Positions 14,801 to 26,837 are shown, counted from the stretch's first letter. The stretch: 64,000 nucleotides of DNA from Microbacterium salsuginis (GCF_012524205.1 NZ_JABACI010000005.1:1-64000), one strand, 5' to 3'. Program-made: numbers and translations. The notes: a model not told the origin generated them from the sequence alone.

Positions 14801-16267
14801 CTACGCGGGCTGCAGACCGATGGCGACATCCTGCGGGCGGACGGGTGAAGGCAGCTGGGTCTCGCCCATGAGGTAACGGTCGACGCTCGCGGCAGCCGCA
14901 CGGCCTTCGGCGATCGCCCACACGATGAGCGACTGGCCACGGCCGGCATCGCCGGCGACGAAGACGCCGGGAGCGGTGGTCTGGTAGTCGTCGTCGCGGT
15001 GCACGTTGCCGCGGTCGCTGAACTGCGCTCCGAGCTGCTGATCGAGAAGCGCCTGCTCGGGACCGGTGAAGCCCATTGCGATGAGCACGAGATCGGCGGG
15101 GATGTCGCGCTCGGTGCCGCTCTTGGGCACGCGGCGGCCATCGACGAACTCGGTCTCGGCGACGCGCAGTGCGCGGACCTCGCCCACGTCGTTCGAGAGG
15201 AACTCCACGGTGGAGGCGAGGAAGGACCGTTCGCCGCCCTCCTCGTGCGCGGACTGCATCTCGAAGAGCGTCGGGGTCATGGGCCACGGCTGGTGCTCGG
15301 GGCGCTCGCCCGGGGGGCGGCGACCGATCGCCAGGTTCGTCACGCTCAGCGCGCCGTGCCGGTGGGCCGTGCCGATGCAGTCCGCACCGGTGTCGCCACC
15401 GCCGATGACGACGACGTGCTTGCCCTCCGCGGTGATCTGGTTGGGCACCGCATCACCGGCGACGGCCTTGTTCGACTCGACGAGGTATTCCATCGCGAAG
15501 TGCACGCCGGCCAGATCGCGGCCCGGGATCGGGAGGTCTCGGGGGATCGTCGCGCCGGTGGCGATGACGACCGCGTCGTAGCGCGCGCGCAGATCGCTCC
15601 ACGAGATGTCCTTGCCGATCTCGACGCCGGCGCGGAAGCGCGTGCCCTCGTCCTGCATCTGGCGAAGGCGCGACTCGAGGTGCTTCTTCTCCATCTTGAA
15701 GTCCGGGATGCCGTAGCGCAGGAGTCCGCCGATGCGGTCGTCGCGCTCGAACACCGCGACGGTGTGCCCGGCGCGGGTCAGCTGCTGTGCAGCGGCGAGG
15801 CCGGCCGGACCTGACCCGACGACGGCGACCGTCTTGCCGGTGAGGCGTCCCGGCGGTTCGGGCTCGACCCAGCCGTTGGAGAAGGCCTCGTCGATGATCG
15901 AGACCTCGACCTGCTTGATCGTGACCGCCGGCTGGTTGATGCCCAGCACGCACGAGCTCTCGCACGGGGCCGGGCAGAGGCGTCCGGTGAACTCCGGGAA
16001 GTTGTTGGTCGCGTGCAGCCGCTCGATCGCCGCGCGGCCTTCGCCGCGCCACGTCAGGTCGTTCCACTCCGGGATGAGGTTGCCCAGCGGGCAGCCCTTG
16101 TGACAGAACGGCACGCCGCAGTCCATGCAGCGCCCGGCCTGGCGGCGCAGCACCGCTGTGTCACCCGGCTCGTAGACCTCTTTCCAGTCCATGATGCGCA
16201 CCGGCACGGGCCGCCGCGGGGGCAGCTCTCGCTCGGTGACCTTCAGAAAGCCCTTCGGGTCAGCCAC
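14801..16267 (-). CDS. gltD: Glutamate synthase small subunit (NADPH)
   Basis: 488 residues. It passes electrons from NADPH through FAD and Fe-S clusters to GltB. The N-terminal Cys cluster [17 protein letters not shown] (about 47-63) and a second one ([13 protein letters not shown]) bind [4Fe-4S]; FAD binding is at [17 protein letters not shown] and NADPH binding at [20 protein letters not shown] 16267 overlaps the gltB stop by 8 bases, so the two are translationally coupled. Confidence 0.97.
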   Translation of the reverse strand: MADPKGFLKVTERELPPRRPVPVRIMDWKEVYEPGDTAVLRRQAGRCMDCGVPFCHKGCPLGNLIPEWNDLTWRGEGRAAIERLHATNNFPEFTGRLCPAPCESSCVLGINQPAVTIKQVEVSIIDEAFSNGWVEPEPPGRLTGKTVAVVGSGPAGLAAAQQLTRAGHTVAVFERDDRIGGLLRYGIPDFKMEKKHLESRLRQMQDEGTRFRAGVEIGKDISWSDLRARYDAVVIATGATIPRDLPIPGRDLAGVHFAMEYLVESNKAVAGDAVPNQITAEGKHVVVIGGGDTGADCIGTAHRHGALSVTNLAIGRRPPGERPEHQPWPMTPTLFEMQSAHEEGGERSFLASTVEFLSNDVGEVRALRVAETEFVDGRRVPKSGTERDIPADLVLIAMGFTGPEQALLDQQLGAQFSDRGNVHRDDDYQTTAPGVFVAGDAGRGQSLIVWAIAEGRAAAASVDRYLMGETQLPSPVRPQDVAIGLQPA

Positions 16268-19200
16268 CCGTCACCTCCAGGATGCGGTTCCAGACGACGT
16301 CGCCGTCGGGGTCCAGCCCCTCGGCGACCGCGTCCTGACGGGTCTGCAGCACCGCGGCGTAGTCGCGCGGCATGACCCTCACGAAATTGTCGAGCTCGCT
16401 CTCGAAGTCGTCGAGGAGCGCCTGTGCGAGCGATGACTCGGTCTCGGCGATGTGCTGCACGAGCAGGTCGCGCAGGATCGCGGCATCTCCGGATCCGAGT
16501 TCGCCCAGCTCGAGCTCACCGGTGGCCAGCGCCTCGCGGTTGACCAGCTTGCGGTCGAGCTTGTACACGTATGCGGTGCCGCCCGACATGCCGGCACCGA
16601 GGTTGCGGCCGGTGGCGCCGAGGATGACGGCCAAGCCGCCGGTCATGTACTCGAGCGCGTGGTCGCCGACCCCCTCCACCACCGCGGTGGCGCCGGAGTT
16701 GCGGACGAAGAACCGCTCCCCCACGACGCCGCGCAGGAACAGCGTGCCCTGCGTCGCGCCGTAGCCGATCACGTTTCCGGCGATCACGTTCTGCGACGCG
16801 TCGAAGGCGGCGCGGCGCGGCGGCCGGATGACGATCTGGCCACCGGAGAGACCCTTGCCCACGTAGTCGTTGGAGTCGCCCTCCAGCCGCAGCGTGATGC
16901 CGGCCGGCATGAAAGCGCCGAGCGACTGTCCTGCCGAGCCGGTGAGGTTGACCACGATGGACCCCGACGGCAGCCCGTTCTCGCCTCGTGCCCGCGTGAC
17001 GTGGTGTCCGAGCAGGGTCCCGACCGCGCGTTCCGTATTGCGGATCGGCAGATCGATCGTGATCTGACCGCCGTGGGCGAGGACGTCCTGGGCCCGCTCG
17101 ATCAGCTGCACATCGAAGTGCTTGTCGAGCTCGTGCAGCTGCGCGGTGGTGTTGCGCCGCGGCTCCTCGGCAGCGAAGACCGGACCCTCGAGCACCGGCG
17201 TGAGGTCGAGCCCGCTCGCCTTCCAATGCTCGATGGCGCCGTTCACGTCGAGCAGCTCGGAGTGGCCGATCGCCTCGTCGAGCGAGCGGAAGCCGAGCTC
17301 GGCGAGGTACTCCCGCACCTCTTCGGCGATGAACTCCATGAAGTTCACGACGAACTCGGGCTTACCGTTGAATCGAGCGCGCAGCACGGGGTTCTGCGTC
17401 GCGACGCCCACCGGACAGGTGTCGAGGTGGCACACGCGCATCATGATGCAGCCCGAGACGACCAGGGGCGCCGTGGCGAAGCCGAACTCCTCGGCACCCA
17501 GCAGCGCGCCGATGACGACGTCACGGCCGGTCTTGAGCTGCCCGTCGACCTGCACCACCACGCGGTCGCGCATGCCGTTGAGCATGAGCGTCTGCTGCGT
17601 CTCGGCCAGCCCCAGCTCCCATGGCGTGCCCGCGTGCTTGAGGGAATTGAGCGGGCTCGCGCCGGTGCCGCCGTCGTGGCCGGACACCAGGATCACGTCG
17701 GCCAGGGCCTTGGCCGTGCCGGCCGCGACCGCGCCGATGCCCGACTGGCTCACGAGCTTGACGTGGACGCGGGCGCCCGGGTTGGCGCGCTTCAGGTCGA
17801 AGATCAGCTGCTTGAGATCCTCGATCGAGTAGATGTCGTGGTGCGGGGGCGGCGAGATCAGGCCGACGCCGGCCGTCGCGTGCCGCGTGCGGGCGACCCA
17901 CGGGTAGACCTTGGTGGGCGGAAGCTGGCCACCCTCCCCGGGCTTCGCGCCCTGGGCGAGCTTGATCTGGATGTCGTCGGCCTCGGTGAGGTAGAGGCTC
18001 GTCACGCCGAAGCGACCCGAGGCCACCTGCTTGATCGCGCTGCGCCGTTCGGGGTCGAGCAGCCGGTCGACGTCCTCGCCGCCCTCGCCGGTGTTGGACT
18101 TTCCACCCAGACGGTTCATCGCGATGGCGAGGGTCTCGTGCGCCTCCCTCGAGATCGAGCCGTAGCTCATCGCCCCGGTGGAGAACCGCTTCACGATCGA
18201 CGAGACCGGCTCGACCTCGTCGATCGGAACGGGGGTGCGCCCCTCGGTCTTGAAGCGGAAGAGGCCGCGCAGGGTCTTCAGCTCGCCTGCCTGGTCGTCG
18301 ACCAGCTTCGTGTACTCGCGGAAGATGTCGTATCGACGCGTGCGCGTGGAGTGCTGCAGCCGGAAGACGGTGTCCGGGTTGAAGAGGTGCGGCGAGCCGT
18401 CGCGACGCCACTGGTATTCGCCGCCGGTCCACAGTCGCTCGTGCGCGCGGACCGCCGCGTCCTCCGGGTACGCGAAGTCGTGCCGGGCCTGGTTCTCGGC
18501 CGCGATCTGCTCGATGCCGATGCCCCCGAGCTTGGTCTCGGTGCCGGTGAAGTATGTGTCGACGAACTCCTGCGAGAGGCCGATCGCCTCGAAGACCTGT
18601 GCACCGGCGTAGGACGAGACCGTCGAGATGCCCATCTTGGACATGATCTTCAGCACGCCCTTGCCAAGGGCGTAGATCAGGTTCTTGACCGCCTTCTCGG
18701 GCGAGACGCCGGTGATGAAGCCCGCGCGGACGAGGTACTCCACCGTCTCCATCGCGAGGTACGGGTTGACCGCGGACGCGCCGTACCCGATGAGCGTCGC
18801 GACGTGGTGAACCTCGCGCACGTCGCCGGCCTCGACGACCAGGCCGACCTTCATGCGGTTCTCGCGTCGGATCAGGTGGTGATGGATCGCCGAGAGCATC
18901 AGCAGCGACGGGATCGGCACCAGGTCCTTGTTCGAGTCGCGGTCGCTCAGGATGATGAACTCCGCGCCGTTCTCGATCGCTTCGTCCACCTCGGCGCACA
19001 TCTCGTCGATGCGCGCCTTCATCGTGCCGGGGCCCGCGTCGAAGTGGTAGAGGCCGCGGATCGTGACGGACCGCCGTCCCGGAAGGGCCTTGTCGATGTT
19101 CTGGAGCTTGGCCAGTTCGTCGTTGTCGATCACCGGGAAGTCCAGCGTGATCGCGCGCGCGTGGTCGGCGCCCCAATCGAGCAGGTTTCGCTCGGGCCCG

Positions 19201-20864
19201 AGCCCGAGAGACAGCGAGGTGACGACCTCTTCGCGGATGGAGTCCAGCGGCGGGTTGGTCACCTGCGCGAACTGCTGCGTGAAGTAGTCGAAGAGCAGCC
19301 GGGGGCGCTCGCTCAGCACTGCGACGGGGGTGTCGGAGCCCATGGCGCCCAGCGGCTCGGCTCCGGTCTGACCCATCGGCGTGAGGAGGATCCGCACTTC
19401 TTCCTCGGTGTAGCCGAACGTGCGCTGACGGCGGGTGATCGAGGCGATCGGGTGGACGATGTGCTCGCGCTCCGGCAGGTCGGCCAGGCGGACCCGGCCG
19501 CGGTCGAGCCATTCCTGCCACGGGGCGAGGTCGGCCAGCTGAGACTTGATCTCATCGTCCTCGACGATGCGCCGCTGTGCGGTGTCGACGAGGAACATGC
19601 GGCCGGGACGCAGTCGGCCGCGGCGCTTGATGCGCTCGGGCTCGAAGTCCAGCACACCGGTCTCACTGCCGATGACGACGAGGCCGTCGGTGGTCTCCGT
19701 CCATCGGCCGGGACGGAGTCCGTTGCGGTCGAGCGTCGCACCGACGAGCGTGCCGTCGGTGAAGATCAGCGCAGCCGGACCGTCCCACGGCTCCATCTGC
19801 ATGGAGTGGAACTCGTAGAAGGCGCGGACCTTCGGGTCGATGTCGGCCTGCTTCTCGTACGCCTCCGGCACCATCATCATGATCGCGTGCGGCAGGCTGC
19901 GGCCGGTGAGCGTCAGCAGCTCGAGGACCTCGTCGAACGACGCCGAGTCACTGGCGCCCTCGGTGCAGATCGGCAGCAGCGGACGGATGTCGCCGAGCAG
20001 CTCGGACTCGAGCTGCGACTGGCGCGCGCGCATCCAGTTGCGGTTGCCGTTGACCGTGTTGATCTCGCCGTTGTGCGCGAGCATGCGCAACGGCTGGGCG
20101 AGCGGCCAGGACGGGAAGGTGTTCGTGGAGTACCGCGAGTGCACCACGGCGAGCTCGGAGGCGAAGCGCTCGTCCTGCAGGTCGGGGTAGAACGGCTCGA
20201 GCTGCAGCGTCGTGACCATGCCCTTGTACCCGAGGGTGCGCGCCGACAGCGAGACGAAGTACGCGTCGAGCTCGGTGCGGGCCCGCTTGCGCAGCCGGAA
20301 GGTGCGGCGGTCGAGCGCGATGCCCGACAGCGCGGGCGTCTCGCCCATCGCCGGGTGCGAGACGAACAGCTGCTCGAACGCGGGCCGTGCCTCGAACGCC
20401 AGCTTTCCCAGGTGCTCTTCGGACGTCGGCACTTCGCGCCAGCCCAGCACGGTGAGGTTCTCGGATGCCGCGATCCGCTCGATCCCGGCCTTCTGGGCGG
20501 CACGTGCCTCGTCATCCCGCGGAAGGAAGATCATTCCCGCCGCGTACTCCCCCACCGGCGGCAGTGCGAAGTCGACCACGGCGCGCAGGAATTCGTCGGG
20601 CATCTGCGTGAGGATGCCGGCGCCGTCGCCTGTGCCGGCATCGGACCCGATGGCACCGCGGTGCTCGAGGTTGCGAAGCGCGGTCAGCGCCAGATCGATG
20701 ATGTCGTGGCCGGCGTGACCGCGCAGCGTCGCGACCATCGCGAGGCCGCACGCGTCCTTCTCGAACGCGGGGTTGTACATGCCCTGCTTCGCGGGAAGAC
20801 CCGCGAGTTCCGCAGTGGGGTTGTTCGCCTTCGTGGAGGCGAGACGACGGGGGCTCGAAGCCAT
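16260..20864 (-). CDS. gltB: Glutamate synthase large subunit
   Basis: 1534 residues from ATG 20864. It makes two glutamates from glutamine and 2-oxoglutarate. The glutaminase domain starts at Cys39 ([13 protein letters not shown]), which becomes the N-terminal nucleophile after cleavage of a 38-residue propeptide. A central domain, the FMN-binding synthase domain ([24 protein letters not shown]), the [3Fe-4S] cysteines in [15 protein letters not shown], and the C-terminal beta-helix ([20 protein letters not shown]) follow. The 106-base gap to lgt contains only a 6-bp hairpin (20950-20966) and a GAGGA ribosome binding site. Confidence 0.97.
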   Translation of the reverse strand: MASSPRRLASTKANNPTAELAGLPAKQGMYNPAFEKDACGLAMVATLRGHAGHDIIDLALTALRNLEHRGAIGSDAGTGDGAGILTQMPDEFLRAVVDFALPPVGEYAAGMIFLPRDDEARAAQKAGIERIAASENLTVLGWREVPTSEEHLGKLAFEARPAFEQLFVSHPAMGETPALSGIALDRRTFRLRKRARTELDAYFVSLSARTLGYKGMVTTLQLEPFYPDLQDERFASELAVVHSRYSTNTFPSWPLAQPLRMLAHNGEINTVNGNRNWMRARQSQLESELLGDIRPLLPICTEGASDSASFDEVLELLTLTGRSLPHAIMMMVPEAYEKQADIDPKVRAFYEFHSMQMEPWDGPAALIFTDGTLVGATLDRNGLRPGRWTETTDGLVVIGSETGVLDFEPERIKRRGRLRPGRMFLVDTAQRRIVEDDEIKSQLADLAPWQEWLDRGRVRLADLPEREHIVHPIASITRRQRTFGYTEEEVRILLTPMGQTGAEPLGAMGSDTPVAVLSERPRLLFDYFTQQFAQVTNPPLDSIREEVVTSLSLGLGPERNLLDWGADHARAITLDFPVIDNDELAKLQNIDKALPGRRSVTIRGLYHFDAGPGTMKARIDEMCAEVDEAIENGAEFIILSDRDSNKDLVPIPSLLMLSAIHHHLIRRENRMKVGLVVEAGDVREVHHVATLIGYGASAVNPYLAMETVEYLVRAGFITGVSPEKAVKNLIYALGKGVLKIMSKMGISTVSSYAGAQVFEAIGLSQEFVDTYFTGTETKLGGIGIEQIAAENQARHDFAYPEDAAVRAHERLWTGGEYQWRRDGSPHLFNPDTVFRLQHSTRTRRYDIFREYTKLVDDQAGELKTLRGLFRFKTEGRTPVPIDEVEPVSSIVKRFSTGAMSYGSISREAHETLAIAMNRLGGKSNTGEGGEDVDRLLDPERRSAIKQVASGRFGVTSLYLTEADDIQIKLAQGAKPGEGGQLPPTKVYPWVARTRHATAGVGLISPPPHHDIYSIEDLKQLIFDLKRANPGARVHVKLVSQSGIGAVAAGTAKALADVILVSGHDGGTGASPLNSLKHAGTPWELGLAETQQTLMLNGMRDRVVVQVDGQLKTGRDVVIGALLGAEEFGFATAPLVVSGCIMMRVCHLDTCPVGVATQNPVLRARFNGKPEFVVNFMEFIAEEVREYLAELGFRSLDEAIGHSELLDVNGAIEHWKASGLDLTPVLEGPVFAAEEPRRNTTAQLHELDKHFDVQLIERAQDVLAHGGQITIDLPIRNTERAVGTLLGHHVTRARGENGLPSGSIVVNLTGSAGQSLGAFMPAGITLRLEGDSNDYVGKGLSGGQIVIRPPRRAAFDASQNVIAGNVIGYGATQGTLFLRGVVGERFFVRNSGATAVVEGVGDHALEYMTGGLAVILGATGRNLGAGMSGGTAYVYKLDRKLVNREALATGELELGELGSGDAAILRDLLVQHIAETESSLAQALLDDFESELDNFVRVMPRDYAAVLQTRQDAVAEGLDPDGDVVWNRILEVTGG

Positions 20865-20970
20865 ACCTACCGTCCTCACATTGATGCTCAAGATGGGACG
20901 ACGTCGGCCCTGGGGCGCGTTCTCCGGGGAAGACCGCGTTGATCGTGGCGGCTCTGAGTGAGAGCCCGGC

Positions 20971-21933
20971 TCACGGCTGCGCTTGTGGCGCCCGTTCGTC
21001 GACGACGGACGCCGGGGGTTCGCTGACGTCGACGAAGTCGTCGGTGTTCTGCGATTGTACAGCCCCTTCCGGCGTCCACTCGCGCCCGGGGACATACGGC
21101 GACGGCTCATATCCAGGATGACGGCGCTTCTGCAGGAAGAAGATCACGAGTCCGAGGACGACGCCGGCGATGGCGGCCCACACATTGGTGCGGATGCCGA
21201 GGAAGATGTCGCTCGGATCGATGCGGATCGACTCCCACACGATGCGGCCGGCGCTGTACCAGATCAGGTAGAGCGCGAAGAGCCGGCCCCACTGCAGGCG
21301 GAAGCGGGCGCCCACCCACAGCAGCACCAGCACGCCCAGGCCGTTCCACAGCACCTCGTACAGGAACGTCGGGTGGAAGAGGGTGCCCTCGGGCAGCCCG
21401 ATCGGCCACGCGGGGTTCGGATAGTCGATCTCGAGACCCCACGGGACATCGGTCGGCAGGCCGAAGAGCTCCTGATTGAACCAGTTGCCGAAGCGGCCGA
21501 TGGCCTGTGCCAGCAGCAGACCGGGCGCCAGCGCGTCGGCGAACGTCCAGAACCGGATGCCGGTCCACCGGCACCCGAGCCATGCGCCGACCGCGCCGCC
21601 GATGAGGGCGCCGTAGATCGCGATGCCGCCCTCCCAGATGTACAGCGCCGAGAGCGGGTTCGCGCCCTCACCGAAGTAGAAGTCCCAGTGCGTGACCACG
21701 TGGTAGATGCGGGCCGCGATGATGGCCAGCGGCACCGCCAGCAGCGCGATGTCGATGACCACCCATGGCTCGGCACCGCGTTTGGTGAGGCGACGGTTGG
21801 TCAGCAGCACCGCGATGATGATGCCCGTGATGATGCACAGGGCGTAGATGTGGATGCGCAGCGGGCCGAGGTCGAAGTAGCTGATCGACGGGCTCGGGAT
21901 GCTGGCGACGACGCTCGCGGCGGCGTTGATCAT
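20971..21933 (-). CDS. lgt: Prolipoprotein diacylglyceryl transferase
   Basis: 320 residues, about seven transmembrane helices. It attaches diacylglycerol from phosphatidylglycerol to the Cys of lipobox-containing prolipoproteins in the cytoplasmic membrane. The Lgt signature [10 protein letters not shown] is at residues 146-155, and an [10 protein letters not shown] segment with the conserved His region lies near residue 78. A hydrophilic, Glu/Pro-rich tail of about 50 residues follows the last helix, as in other actinobacteria. It sits after trpA, as in M. tuberculosis. A TAGACT at 21984-21989 overlapping the trpA stop could give it its own promoter. Confidence 0.96.
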   Translation of the reverse strand: MINAAASVVASIPSPSISYFDLGPLRIHIYALCIITGIIIAVLLTNRRLTKRGAEPWVVIDIALLAVPLAIIAARIYHVVTHWDFYFGEGANPLSALYIWEGGIAIYGALIGGAVGAWLGCRWTGIRFWTFADALAPGLLLAQAIGRFGNWFNQELFGLPTDVPWGLEIDYPNPAWPIGLPEGTLFHPTFLYEVLWNGLGVLVLLWVGARFRLQWGRLFALYLIWYSAGRIVWESIRIDPSDIFLGIRTNVWAAIAGVVLGLVIFFLQKRRHPGYEPSPYVPGREWTPEGAVQSQNTDDFVDVSEPPASVVDERAPQAQP

Positions 21934-21986
21934 GGGAGAACCGTGTCCTTGCTGGTGGGAGTTCGGCGGCGGCCGACCTCAGAAGT

Positions 21987-22799
21987 CTAGTTCGAGGCCC
22001 GCGCGGTGCCCGAAGCGATGGAGCGCGCGGTCTCGGAAAGCCCTTCCAGGCCGCCGTCACGCAGCGCGCGAACGAGTGCGGTGCCGACGATCGCGCCGTC
22101 GGCGTACTCGAGCACGCCGCTCACGTGTGCCGCGTGGGAGATTCCGATGCCCACGCATGCGCGCACGGCACCGTCGGGGCTCGTCGCGCCGCGCGTGCGA
22201 AGCCGTGCGACGAGCGTCCGGGCCGCGGCATCCAGCTGCTCCCGCTCTCCCGTGATCCCCATGGTCGAGACGGTGTACACGAAGCCGGTCGAGTTGGCGA
22301 TGATCAGGTCGAGACGCTCGTCGGTCGACGTCGGGGCGGCGAGGAAGACCCGGTCCAGGCCGGTGCGTTCACTGGCGGCGATCCACTCGGGTGCAGCCTC
22401 GGGCGTGACATCGGGTGTGATGAGCCCCGCGCCGCCGGCGGCCGCCAGGTCGTCCGCGTAGCGGTCGACCCCGTACTGGAGCACTGGATTCCAGTACGTC
22501 ATGACGAGCACCGGAACATCCACCCGCCGGGTGATCTCGCGTACGGCGGTGAACGTGTCGCGCAGGCGGAATCCGCCGGCCAGTGCGGCCTGCGTCGCTT
22601 CCTGGATGACCGTGCCGTCCATGACCGGATCGGAATACGGCGGTCCGAGCTCGAGCACGTCCGCACCGCTCTCGGCGAGGGTCACGGCCGCCTCGACGCT
22701 GGTCTCGAGATCGGGAAAGCCGATCGGCAGGTAGCCGATGAAGGCGCCGCGTCCCGCGGCGTGTGCGGCGTCGATCGCCGCGGCCACCCGCGAGGTCAT
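21987..22799 (-). CDS. trpA: Tryptophan synthase alpha chain
   Basis: 270 residues from ATG 22799. It cleaves indole-3-glycerol phosphate to indole and glyceraldehyde 3-phosphate; indole is channelled to TrpB. The catalytic Glu is in the [14 protein letters not shown] motif and the second acid in [11 protein letters not shown]. The phosphate-binding loop [12 protein letters not shown] is near the C-terminus. ATG overlaps the trpB stop (ATGA), so the two subunits are coupled. An upstream in-frame extension lies inside trpB and was not used. Confidence 0.97.
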   Translation of the reverse strand: MTSRVAAAIDAAHAAGRGAFIGYLPIGFPDLETSVEAAVTLAESGADVLELGPPYSDPVMDGTVIQEATQAALAGGFRLRDTFTAVREITRRVDVPVLVMTYWNPVLQYGVDRYADDLAAAGGAGLITPDVTPEAAPEWIAASERTGLDRVFLAAPTSTDERLDLIIANSTGFVYTVSTMGITGEREQLDAAARTLVARLRTRGATSPDGAVRACVGIGISHAAHVSGVLEYADGAIVGTALVRALRDGGLEGLSETARSIASGTARASN

Positions 22800-24049
22800 A
22801 GCTTGGTGCCCTCTCCCTTGGCGGCCTCGTCCCCCGGCGCGGCGTCCACCACGGCCGCGTCGTACAGCTCGAAGTAGCGCGCGGCGGTATCCATGTCCTT
22901 GTCGCCGCGGCCCGAGAGGCACACCGCGAGGATCGCATCGGGGCCGAGCTCACGCCCGACCCGGAGCGCGCCGGCGAGGGCGTGCGCCGACTCGATCGCC
23001 GGGATGATGCCCTCCGTCTCGGAGAGCAGGCGCAGGGCCTGCATGGCCTCGTCGTCGCTGGCAGGGATGTACTGCGCCCGCCCGATCGAGGCGAGCCACG
23101 CGTGCTCGGGTCCGACGCCCGGGTAGTCCAGCCCCGCCGAGATCGAGTGCGACTCGATGGTCTGACCGTCCTCGTCCTGCAGGACGAACGTCTTCGCACC
23201 GTGAAGGACGCCGGGCCGGCCGCGCTCGATGGACGCGGCGTGGCGGTCGGTGTCGACGCCGTCCCCGGCGGCCTCCACGCCGTACAGCGCAACACCCTCG
23301 TCGTCGAGGAAGGCGTCGAACATGCCGATCGCGTTGGAGCCGCCGCCGACACACGCCAGGACGGCATCCGGCAGACGGCCGGCTTCCTCGAGCAGCTGGG
23401 CCCGCGCCTCTTCGCTGATCACCTTCTGGAAATCGCGCACCATCGCCGGGAACGGATGCGGTCCCGCAGCCGTGCCGAAGATGTAGTTCGTCGTTTCGAC
23501 GCTCGCCACCCAGTCGCGGTATGCCTCGTTGATCGCGTCCTTGAGGGTGCGTGAGCCGGTCGTGACCGGGATCACCTCTGCGCCGAGCAGGCGCATGCGC
23601 GCGACGTTCAACGCCTGGCGCTCGGTGTCGACCTCGCCCATGTAGATCGTGCAGTCGAAGCCGAACAAGGCGGCTGCCGTCGCGGTCGCGACGCCGTGCT
23701 GCCCGGCACCCGTCTCGGCGATGACGCGCGTCTTGCCGAGGCGCTTGGTCAGCAGCGCCTGCCCGAGCACGTTGTTGATCTTGTGCGAGCCGGTGTGGTT
23801 GAGGTCCTCGCGCTTGAGGAACACGCGCGCGCCGCCGGCGTGGGCGGCGAAGCGCGGCACCTCGGTGATCGGCGACGGGCGCCCCGCATACGAGTGCAGC
23901 AGGTGCGCCAGCTCGGACTGGAACGCCGGGTCGGCCTTGGCGGCGTCGTACTCTTCGGTCAGCTCGTCGATCGCGGCGATCAGCGACTCGGGCATATATC
24001 GGCCGCCGAACTCTCCGAAGAGGGGTCCGGGCGCCTGGCGAAGACTCAT
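22796..24049 (-). CDS. trpB: Tryptophan synthase beta chain
   Basis: 417 residues. The PLP enzyme condenses indole with serine to give tryptophan. The PLP Lys is Lys90 in [15 protein letters not shown]; the phosphate-binding [10 protein letters not shown] motif is present; [12 protein letters not shown] carries the residue that activates the substrate. Full length and intact. Its start overlaps the trpC stop (ATGA). Confidence 0.97.
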   Translation of the reverse strand: MSLRQAPGPLFGEFGGRYMPESLIAAIDELTEEYDAAKADPAFQSELAHLLHSYAGRPSPITEVPRFAAHAGGARVFLKREDLNHTGSHKINNVLGQALLTKRLGKTRVIAETGAGQHGVATATAAALFGFDCTIYMGEVDTERQALNVARMRLLGAEVIPVTTGSRTLKDAINEAYRDWVASVETTNYIFGTAAGPHPFPAMVRDFQKVISEEARAQLLEEAGRLPDAVLACVGGGSNAIGMFDAFLDDEGVALYGVEAAGDGVDTDRHAASIERGRPGVLHGAKTFVLQDEDGQTIESHSISAGLDYPGVGPEHAWLASIGRAQYIPASDDEAMQALRLLSETEGIIPAIESAHALAGALRVGRELGPDAILAVCLSGRGDKDMDTAARYFELYDAAVVDAAPGDEAAKGEGTKL

Positions 24050-24822
24050 GCGCCGGCCTCCAGGAATGTGCGCAGGGTGGACACGGGATCGTTCGTCACG
24101 AGGGCCTCCCCCACGAGCACCACGTCGGCACCGGCCGCGCGGTAGTGGGCGACGTCGGCGGGCGCGAGCACCGCGGACTCGGCGATCTTGACGGCGTCGG
24201 CGGGGATGCGATCGGCCAGGCGGCCGAAGAGGTCGCGGTCCAGCTCGAATGTCGACAGGTCGCGCGCGTTCACGCCGACCAGTCTCGCGCCGATGTCGGC
24301 CGCGCGGTCGATCTCGCTCTTCGAGTGCGTCTCGACCAGCGGTGTCATGCCGAGCTCGAGGGTGAGCGCGTGCAGCCGCTGGAGCACGTCCTGCTCGAGT
24401 GCGGCGACGATCAGCAGCACCAGGTCTGCGCCGGAAGCGCGCGCCTCGAGCACCTGATACTCGGTCGCGATGAAGTCCTTGCGGAGCACCGGCACCGATA
24501 CCGACGAGGTGACGGCCTCGAGATCGGCGAGACTCCCCTTGAACCGGCGCCCCTCGGTGAGCACCGATATGGCCGAGGCGCCGCCTTCCTCGTACCGGCG
24601 GGCCTGCAGCGCGGGGTCGGGGATCTCGGCGAGATCGCCGCGGGACGGGCTGGCACGCTTGACTTCGGCGATGATCTTGACGCGATCGGCGGGGGCGAGA
24701 GCGGCGAGGGCGTCGCGGGCCGGCGGCTGTGCGAGAGCCGCGGCCTCGACCGCCGCTACCGGGCGTGCCGACGCGCGTCGCTCGGCATCCTCAACCGCGC
24801 CGGCCGTGAGGTCGGCGAGCAC
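24046..24822 (-). CDS. trpC: Indole-3-glycerol phosphate synthase
   Basis: 258 residues from GTG 24822, matching the family length. It closes the indole ring from carboxyphenylaminodeoxyribulose phosphate. Motifs: [15 protein letters not shown] with the catalytic Lys, [44 protein letters not shown] and AESAV. The start lies 3 bases after the HGxxPAAW gene stop, so they are cotranscribed. A longer in-frame extension would overlap that gene and lacks TrpC-like residues. Confidence 0.96.
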   Translation of the reverse strand: MLADLTAGAVEDAERRASARPVAAVEAAALAQPPARDALAALAPADRVKIIAEVKRASPSRGDLAEIPDPALQARRYEEGGASAISVLTEGRRFKGSLADLEAVTSSVSVPVLRKDFIATEYQVLEARASGADLVLLIVAALEQDVLQRLHALTLELGMTPLVETHSKSEIDRAADIGARLVGVNARDLSTFELDRDLFGRLADRIPADAVKIAESAVLAPADVAHYRAAGADVVLVGEALVTNDPVSTLRTFLEAGA

Positions 24823-24824
24823 GA

Positions 24825-25055
24825 TCAGTGCTCTTTCGGGGTGTACTTCGAGCCGTTCACGCCGTAGCCCGCCTTCGCGAGCGCCCAGCCGACGATGAGC
24901 CCGACGACCAGGAGCGCGGCGGACGCCCACACCAGAGCGGGCATGTCGAACCAGTAGAAGATCACTCCCAGGGTGACGGCGACGAGCATGATCACGACGG
25001 CCGTCCAGGCTGCGGGCGAGTGTCCGTGGCCGGGATCGCCGATGTTGTTGCTCAT
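24825..25055 (-). CDS. HGxxPAAW family small membrane protein
   Basis: 76 residues. The name-giving motif HGHSPAAW is at residues 10-17, followed by two transmembrane helices (AVVIMLVAVTLGVIFYWF and LVWASAALLVVGLIVGWALA) and a short Lys/Glu-rich tail. It is conserved next to trp genes in actinobacteria; function unknown. AGGAGG stands 7 bases before the ATG, and TAGACT at 25089-25094 could start transcription of trpC-B-A from here. Confidence 0.9.
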   Translation of the reverse strand: MSNNIGDPGHGHSPAAWTAVVIMLVAVTLGVIFYWFDMPALVWASAALLVVGLIVGWALAKAGYGVNGSKYTPKEH

Positions 25056-25088
25056 GGGTGTCCTCCTGGAAAAGCGCGGAATGCCGCC

Positions 25089-25094
25089 AGTCTA
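25089..25094 (-). promoter_or_regulatory. Candidate -10 hexamer TAGACT for the trp genes
   Basis: Minus-strand TAGACT, about 30 bases before the HGxxPAAW gene and just past the preceding gene's stop. No trp leader peptide or attenuator is visible between it and the gene. Confidence 0.35.
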
Positions 25095-25098
25095 GCGG

Positions 25099-25689
25099 TC
25101 AGGTGGTGGGATCCTCGCCACGCGACAGGTCGTCCCAGTCGTCGATGGCGTCGTGCGGCCGGGATCCGCCGGACGCGGAACGCGCGGATTCTTCGGTGCG
25201 GTAGCGGCGTCCCGTGGCCGTCCACCCTCGCGCTGTGGCGACGGTGAAGATGCCCGCCGCGACGAGCAGAACCCACCCCGCGAGCGTGATCGCCGGCCAG
25301 GGCGTCGCAGTGATCGACGCGACGAGATCCGATACCGACGACTCGCCGGCGATGCCGGTGGATTCCGTGACGACGGATGCGACGGCCGAGACGGGGTGTG
25401 CGAACACGACCTGGGCGCTCAGCCAGGCCAGCACCAGGCCGATCAGCACCGACAGCGCGCCGAACACGTACCGCAGCACCAGGCCGACGATCGACAGAGC
25501 GGCTCCCAGGGCGAGCACAGCGAGACTCAGCGGCGCGAGCACCGGGATGGCCGAGGCGCCCGGGACCTCGAGCGCGTGCCCTACGCCGTCGTCGAGGACC
25601 GCTGTCAGCCACGTCTGCGTCGAGGAGATGACGCCGATCGCGCCGCACGCGACGGTGACCACCACCGCCAGCAGGCGGGCGCGGCGCAT
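25099..25689 (-). CDS. Trp biosynthesis-associated membrane protein (TIGR02234 type)
   Basis: 196 residues from ATG 25689, with four transmembrane helices (ARLLAVVVTVACGAIGVIS near the start, IPVLAPLSLAVLALGAALSIVG, FGALSVLIGLVLAWLSAQVV and PAITLAGWVLLVAAGIFTVA) and a charged cytoplasmic tail. The early QTW after helix 1 is typical of the family. It is the counterpart of M. tuberculosis Rv1610, which lies between trpE and trpC. Function unknown; presumably linked to tryptophan supply by genomic association only. The start overlaps the hisI stop (TGATG). In this window trpE is not upstream. Confidence 0.88.
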   Translation of the reverse strand: MRRARLLAVVVTVACGAIGVISSTQTWLTAVLDDGVGHALEVPGASAIPVLAPLSLAVLALGAALSIVGLVLRYVFGALSVLIGLVLAWLSAQVVFAHPVSAVASVVTESTGIAGESSVSDLVASITATPWPAITLAGWVLLVAAGIFTVATARGWTATGRRYRTEESARSASGGSRPHDAIDDWDDLSRGEDPTT

Positions 25690-26051
25690 CACGCCTGTCG
25701 CTCCGCCACGACCGGGTCCAGGTCGTCGGCGTCGAAGCATGTCCGCGTGCCGGTGTGGCACGCCGGACCGACCTGCTCGACCTCGACGAGGATCGCATCG
25801 CCGTCGCAGTCCAGGCGGGCACCGCGCACGAGCTGGATGTTCCCGGACGTGTCGCCCTTGCGCCAGTACTCGCGGCGCGAACGGGACCAGAAGGTGACAC
25901 GGCCCTCGCTGAGCGTGCGGCGCAGGGCTTCGGCATCCATCCAGCCCAGCATGAGCACCTCGCGCGAGTCCCACTGCTGGATGATGGCGGCCACCAGCCC
26001 GTCGCTGTTGAAAGCCACCCTGCCCACGCGCTCGTCGACGGACTCGGTCAC
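25689..26051 (-). CDS. hisI: Phosphoribosyl-AMP cyclohydrolase
   Basis: 120 residues from GTG 26051. It opens the purine ring of phosphoribosyl-AMP, the third step of histidine synthesis. The zinc/magnesium motifs are visible: LDCDGDA with three acidic/Cys residues, and the CHTGTRTCF cysteines. [19 protein letters not shown] is the conserved central stretch. It is a single-domain HisI (HisE is separate). GTG overlaps the hisF stop (GTGA) and is preceded by GGAGG at about 8 bases. Confidence 0.95.
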   Translation of the reverse strand: MTESVDERVGRVAFNSDGLVAAIIQQWDSREVLMLGWMDAEALRRTLSEGRVTFWSRSRREYWRKGDTSGNIQLVRGARLDCDGDAILVEVEQVGPACHTGTRTCFDADDLDPVVAERQA

Positions 26052-26821
26052 GATGACACCTCCCGGACGGCGATTCCCTCGGCAGCGATGGCGGCTTTGA
26101 CGTCGCCCACCGTCAGCTGGCCGGAGTGGAAGACGGATGCCGCCAGCACGGCGTCGGCACCCGCCTCGATGGCGGGGCCGAAGTCGGCTGCACGCCCGGC
26201 TCCCCCGGAGGCGATGACCGGAACGCTCGACAGTTCGCGCATGAGCGCGACCAGCTCCAGGTCGAACCCCTGCTTCGTGCCGTCGGCGTCGATCGAGTTC
26301 ACCAGGAGCTCGCCCGCGCCGCGCTCGATCGCCTCGCGCGCCCATGCGAGGGCGTCGAGGGAGGTCTCGGTCCGTCCGCCGTGCGTGGTCACGACGAAGC
26401 CGGATTCCGTCTCGTCGGTGCGCTTGACGTCGAGTGAGAGCACGAGCACCTGGGCGCCGAAACGGTCGGCGATCTCGTCGATCAGCGCCGGGCGCGCGAT
26501 CGCGGCCGAGTTGACGCCGATCTTGTCGGCGCCGACCGACAGCAGCCGGGCGACGTCGTCGGTGGAGCGCACTCCGCCGCCCACGGTGAGCGGGATGAAC
26601 ACCTCCTCGGCCGTGCGGCGCACCACGTCGTACGTCGTGGAGCGGTCGTCGACGGTCGCGGTGACGTCCAGGAAGGTGATCTCATCGGCGCCCTGACGGA
26701 AGTACTCCGCCGCGAGCTCGACCGGATCGCCCATATCTCGCAGGTTCTGGAAGTTCACGCCCTTGACGACCCGGCCTGCGGCCACGTCGAGGCACGGGAT
26801 CACGCGGCAGACCAGGCTCAT
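26048..26821 (-). CDS. hisF: Imidazole glycerol phosphate synthase subunit HisF
   Basis: 257 residues, the standard length. The cyclase subunit of IGP synthase; with HisH it converts PRFAR to imidazole glycerol phosphate and AICAR. Catalytic Asp residues are in [19 protein letters not shown] (Asp11) and [14 protein letters not shown] (Asp130); phosphate loops are VGGGVRS and ASGGAG. hisH and hisA are not in the window. 16 bases separate it from hisG upstream. Confidence 0.97.
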   Translation of the reverse strand: MSLVCRVIPCLDVAAGRVVKGVNFQNLRDMGDPVELAAEYFRQGADEITFLDVTATVDDRSTTYDVVRRTAEEVFIPLTVGGGVRSTDDVARLLSVGADKIGVNSAAIARPALIDEIADRFGAQVLVLSLDVKRTDETESGFVVTTHGGRTETSLDALAWAREAIERGAGELLVNSIDADGTKQGFDLELVALMRELSSVPVIASGGAGRAADFGPAIEAGADAVLAASVFHSGQLTVGDVKAAIAAEGIAVREVSS

Positions 26822-26837
26822 GGCATCACCTCGGGCA

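Noticed and set aside
16452..20942. A 1496-codon open frame on the strand opposite gltB
   Set aside because: It mirrors the GC-rich codons of gltB, encodes His/Asp/Arg/Gly-rich protein without any domain, and gltB is certain. Similar antisense frames opposite polA, DUF885 and pyk have the same origin.
25056..25098. trp leader peptide and attenuator
   Set aside because: No short frame with tandem Trp codons and no alternative hairpins are visible before the trp genes.
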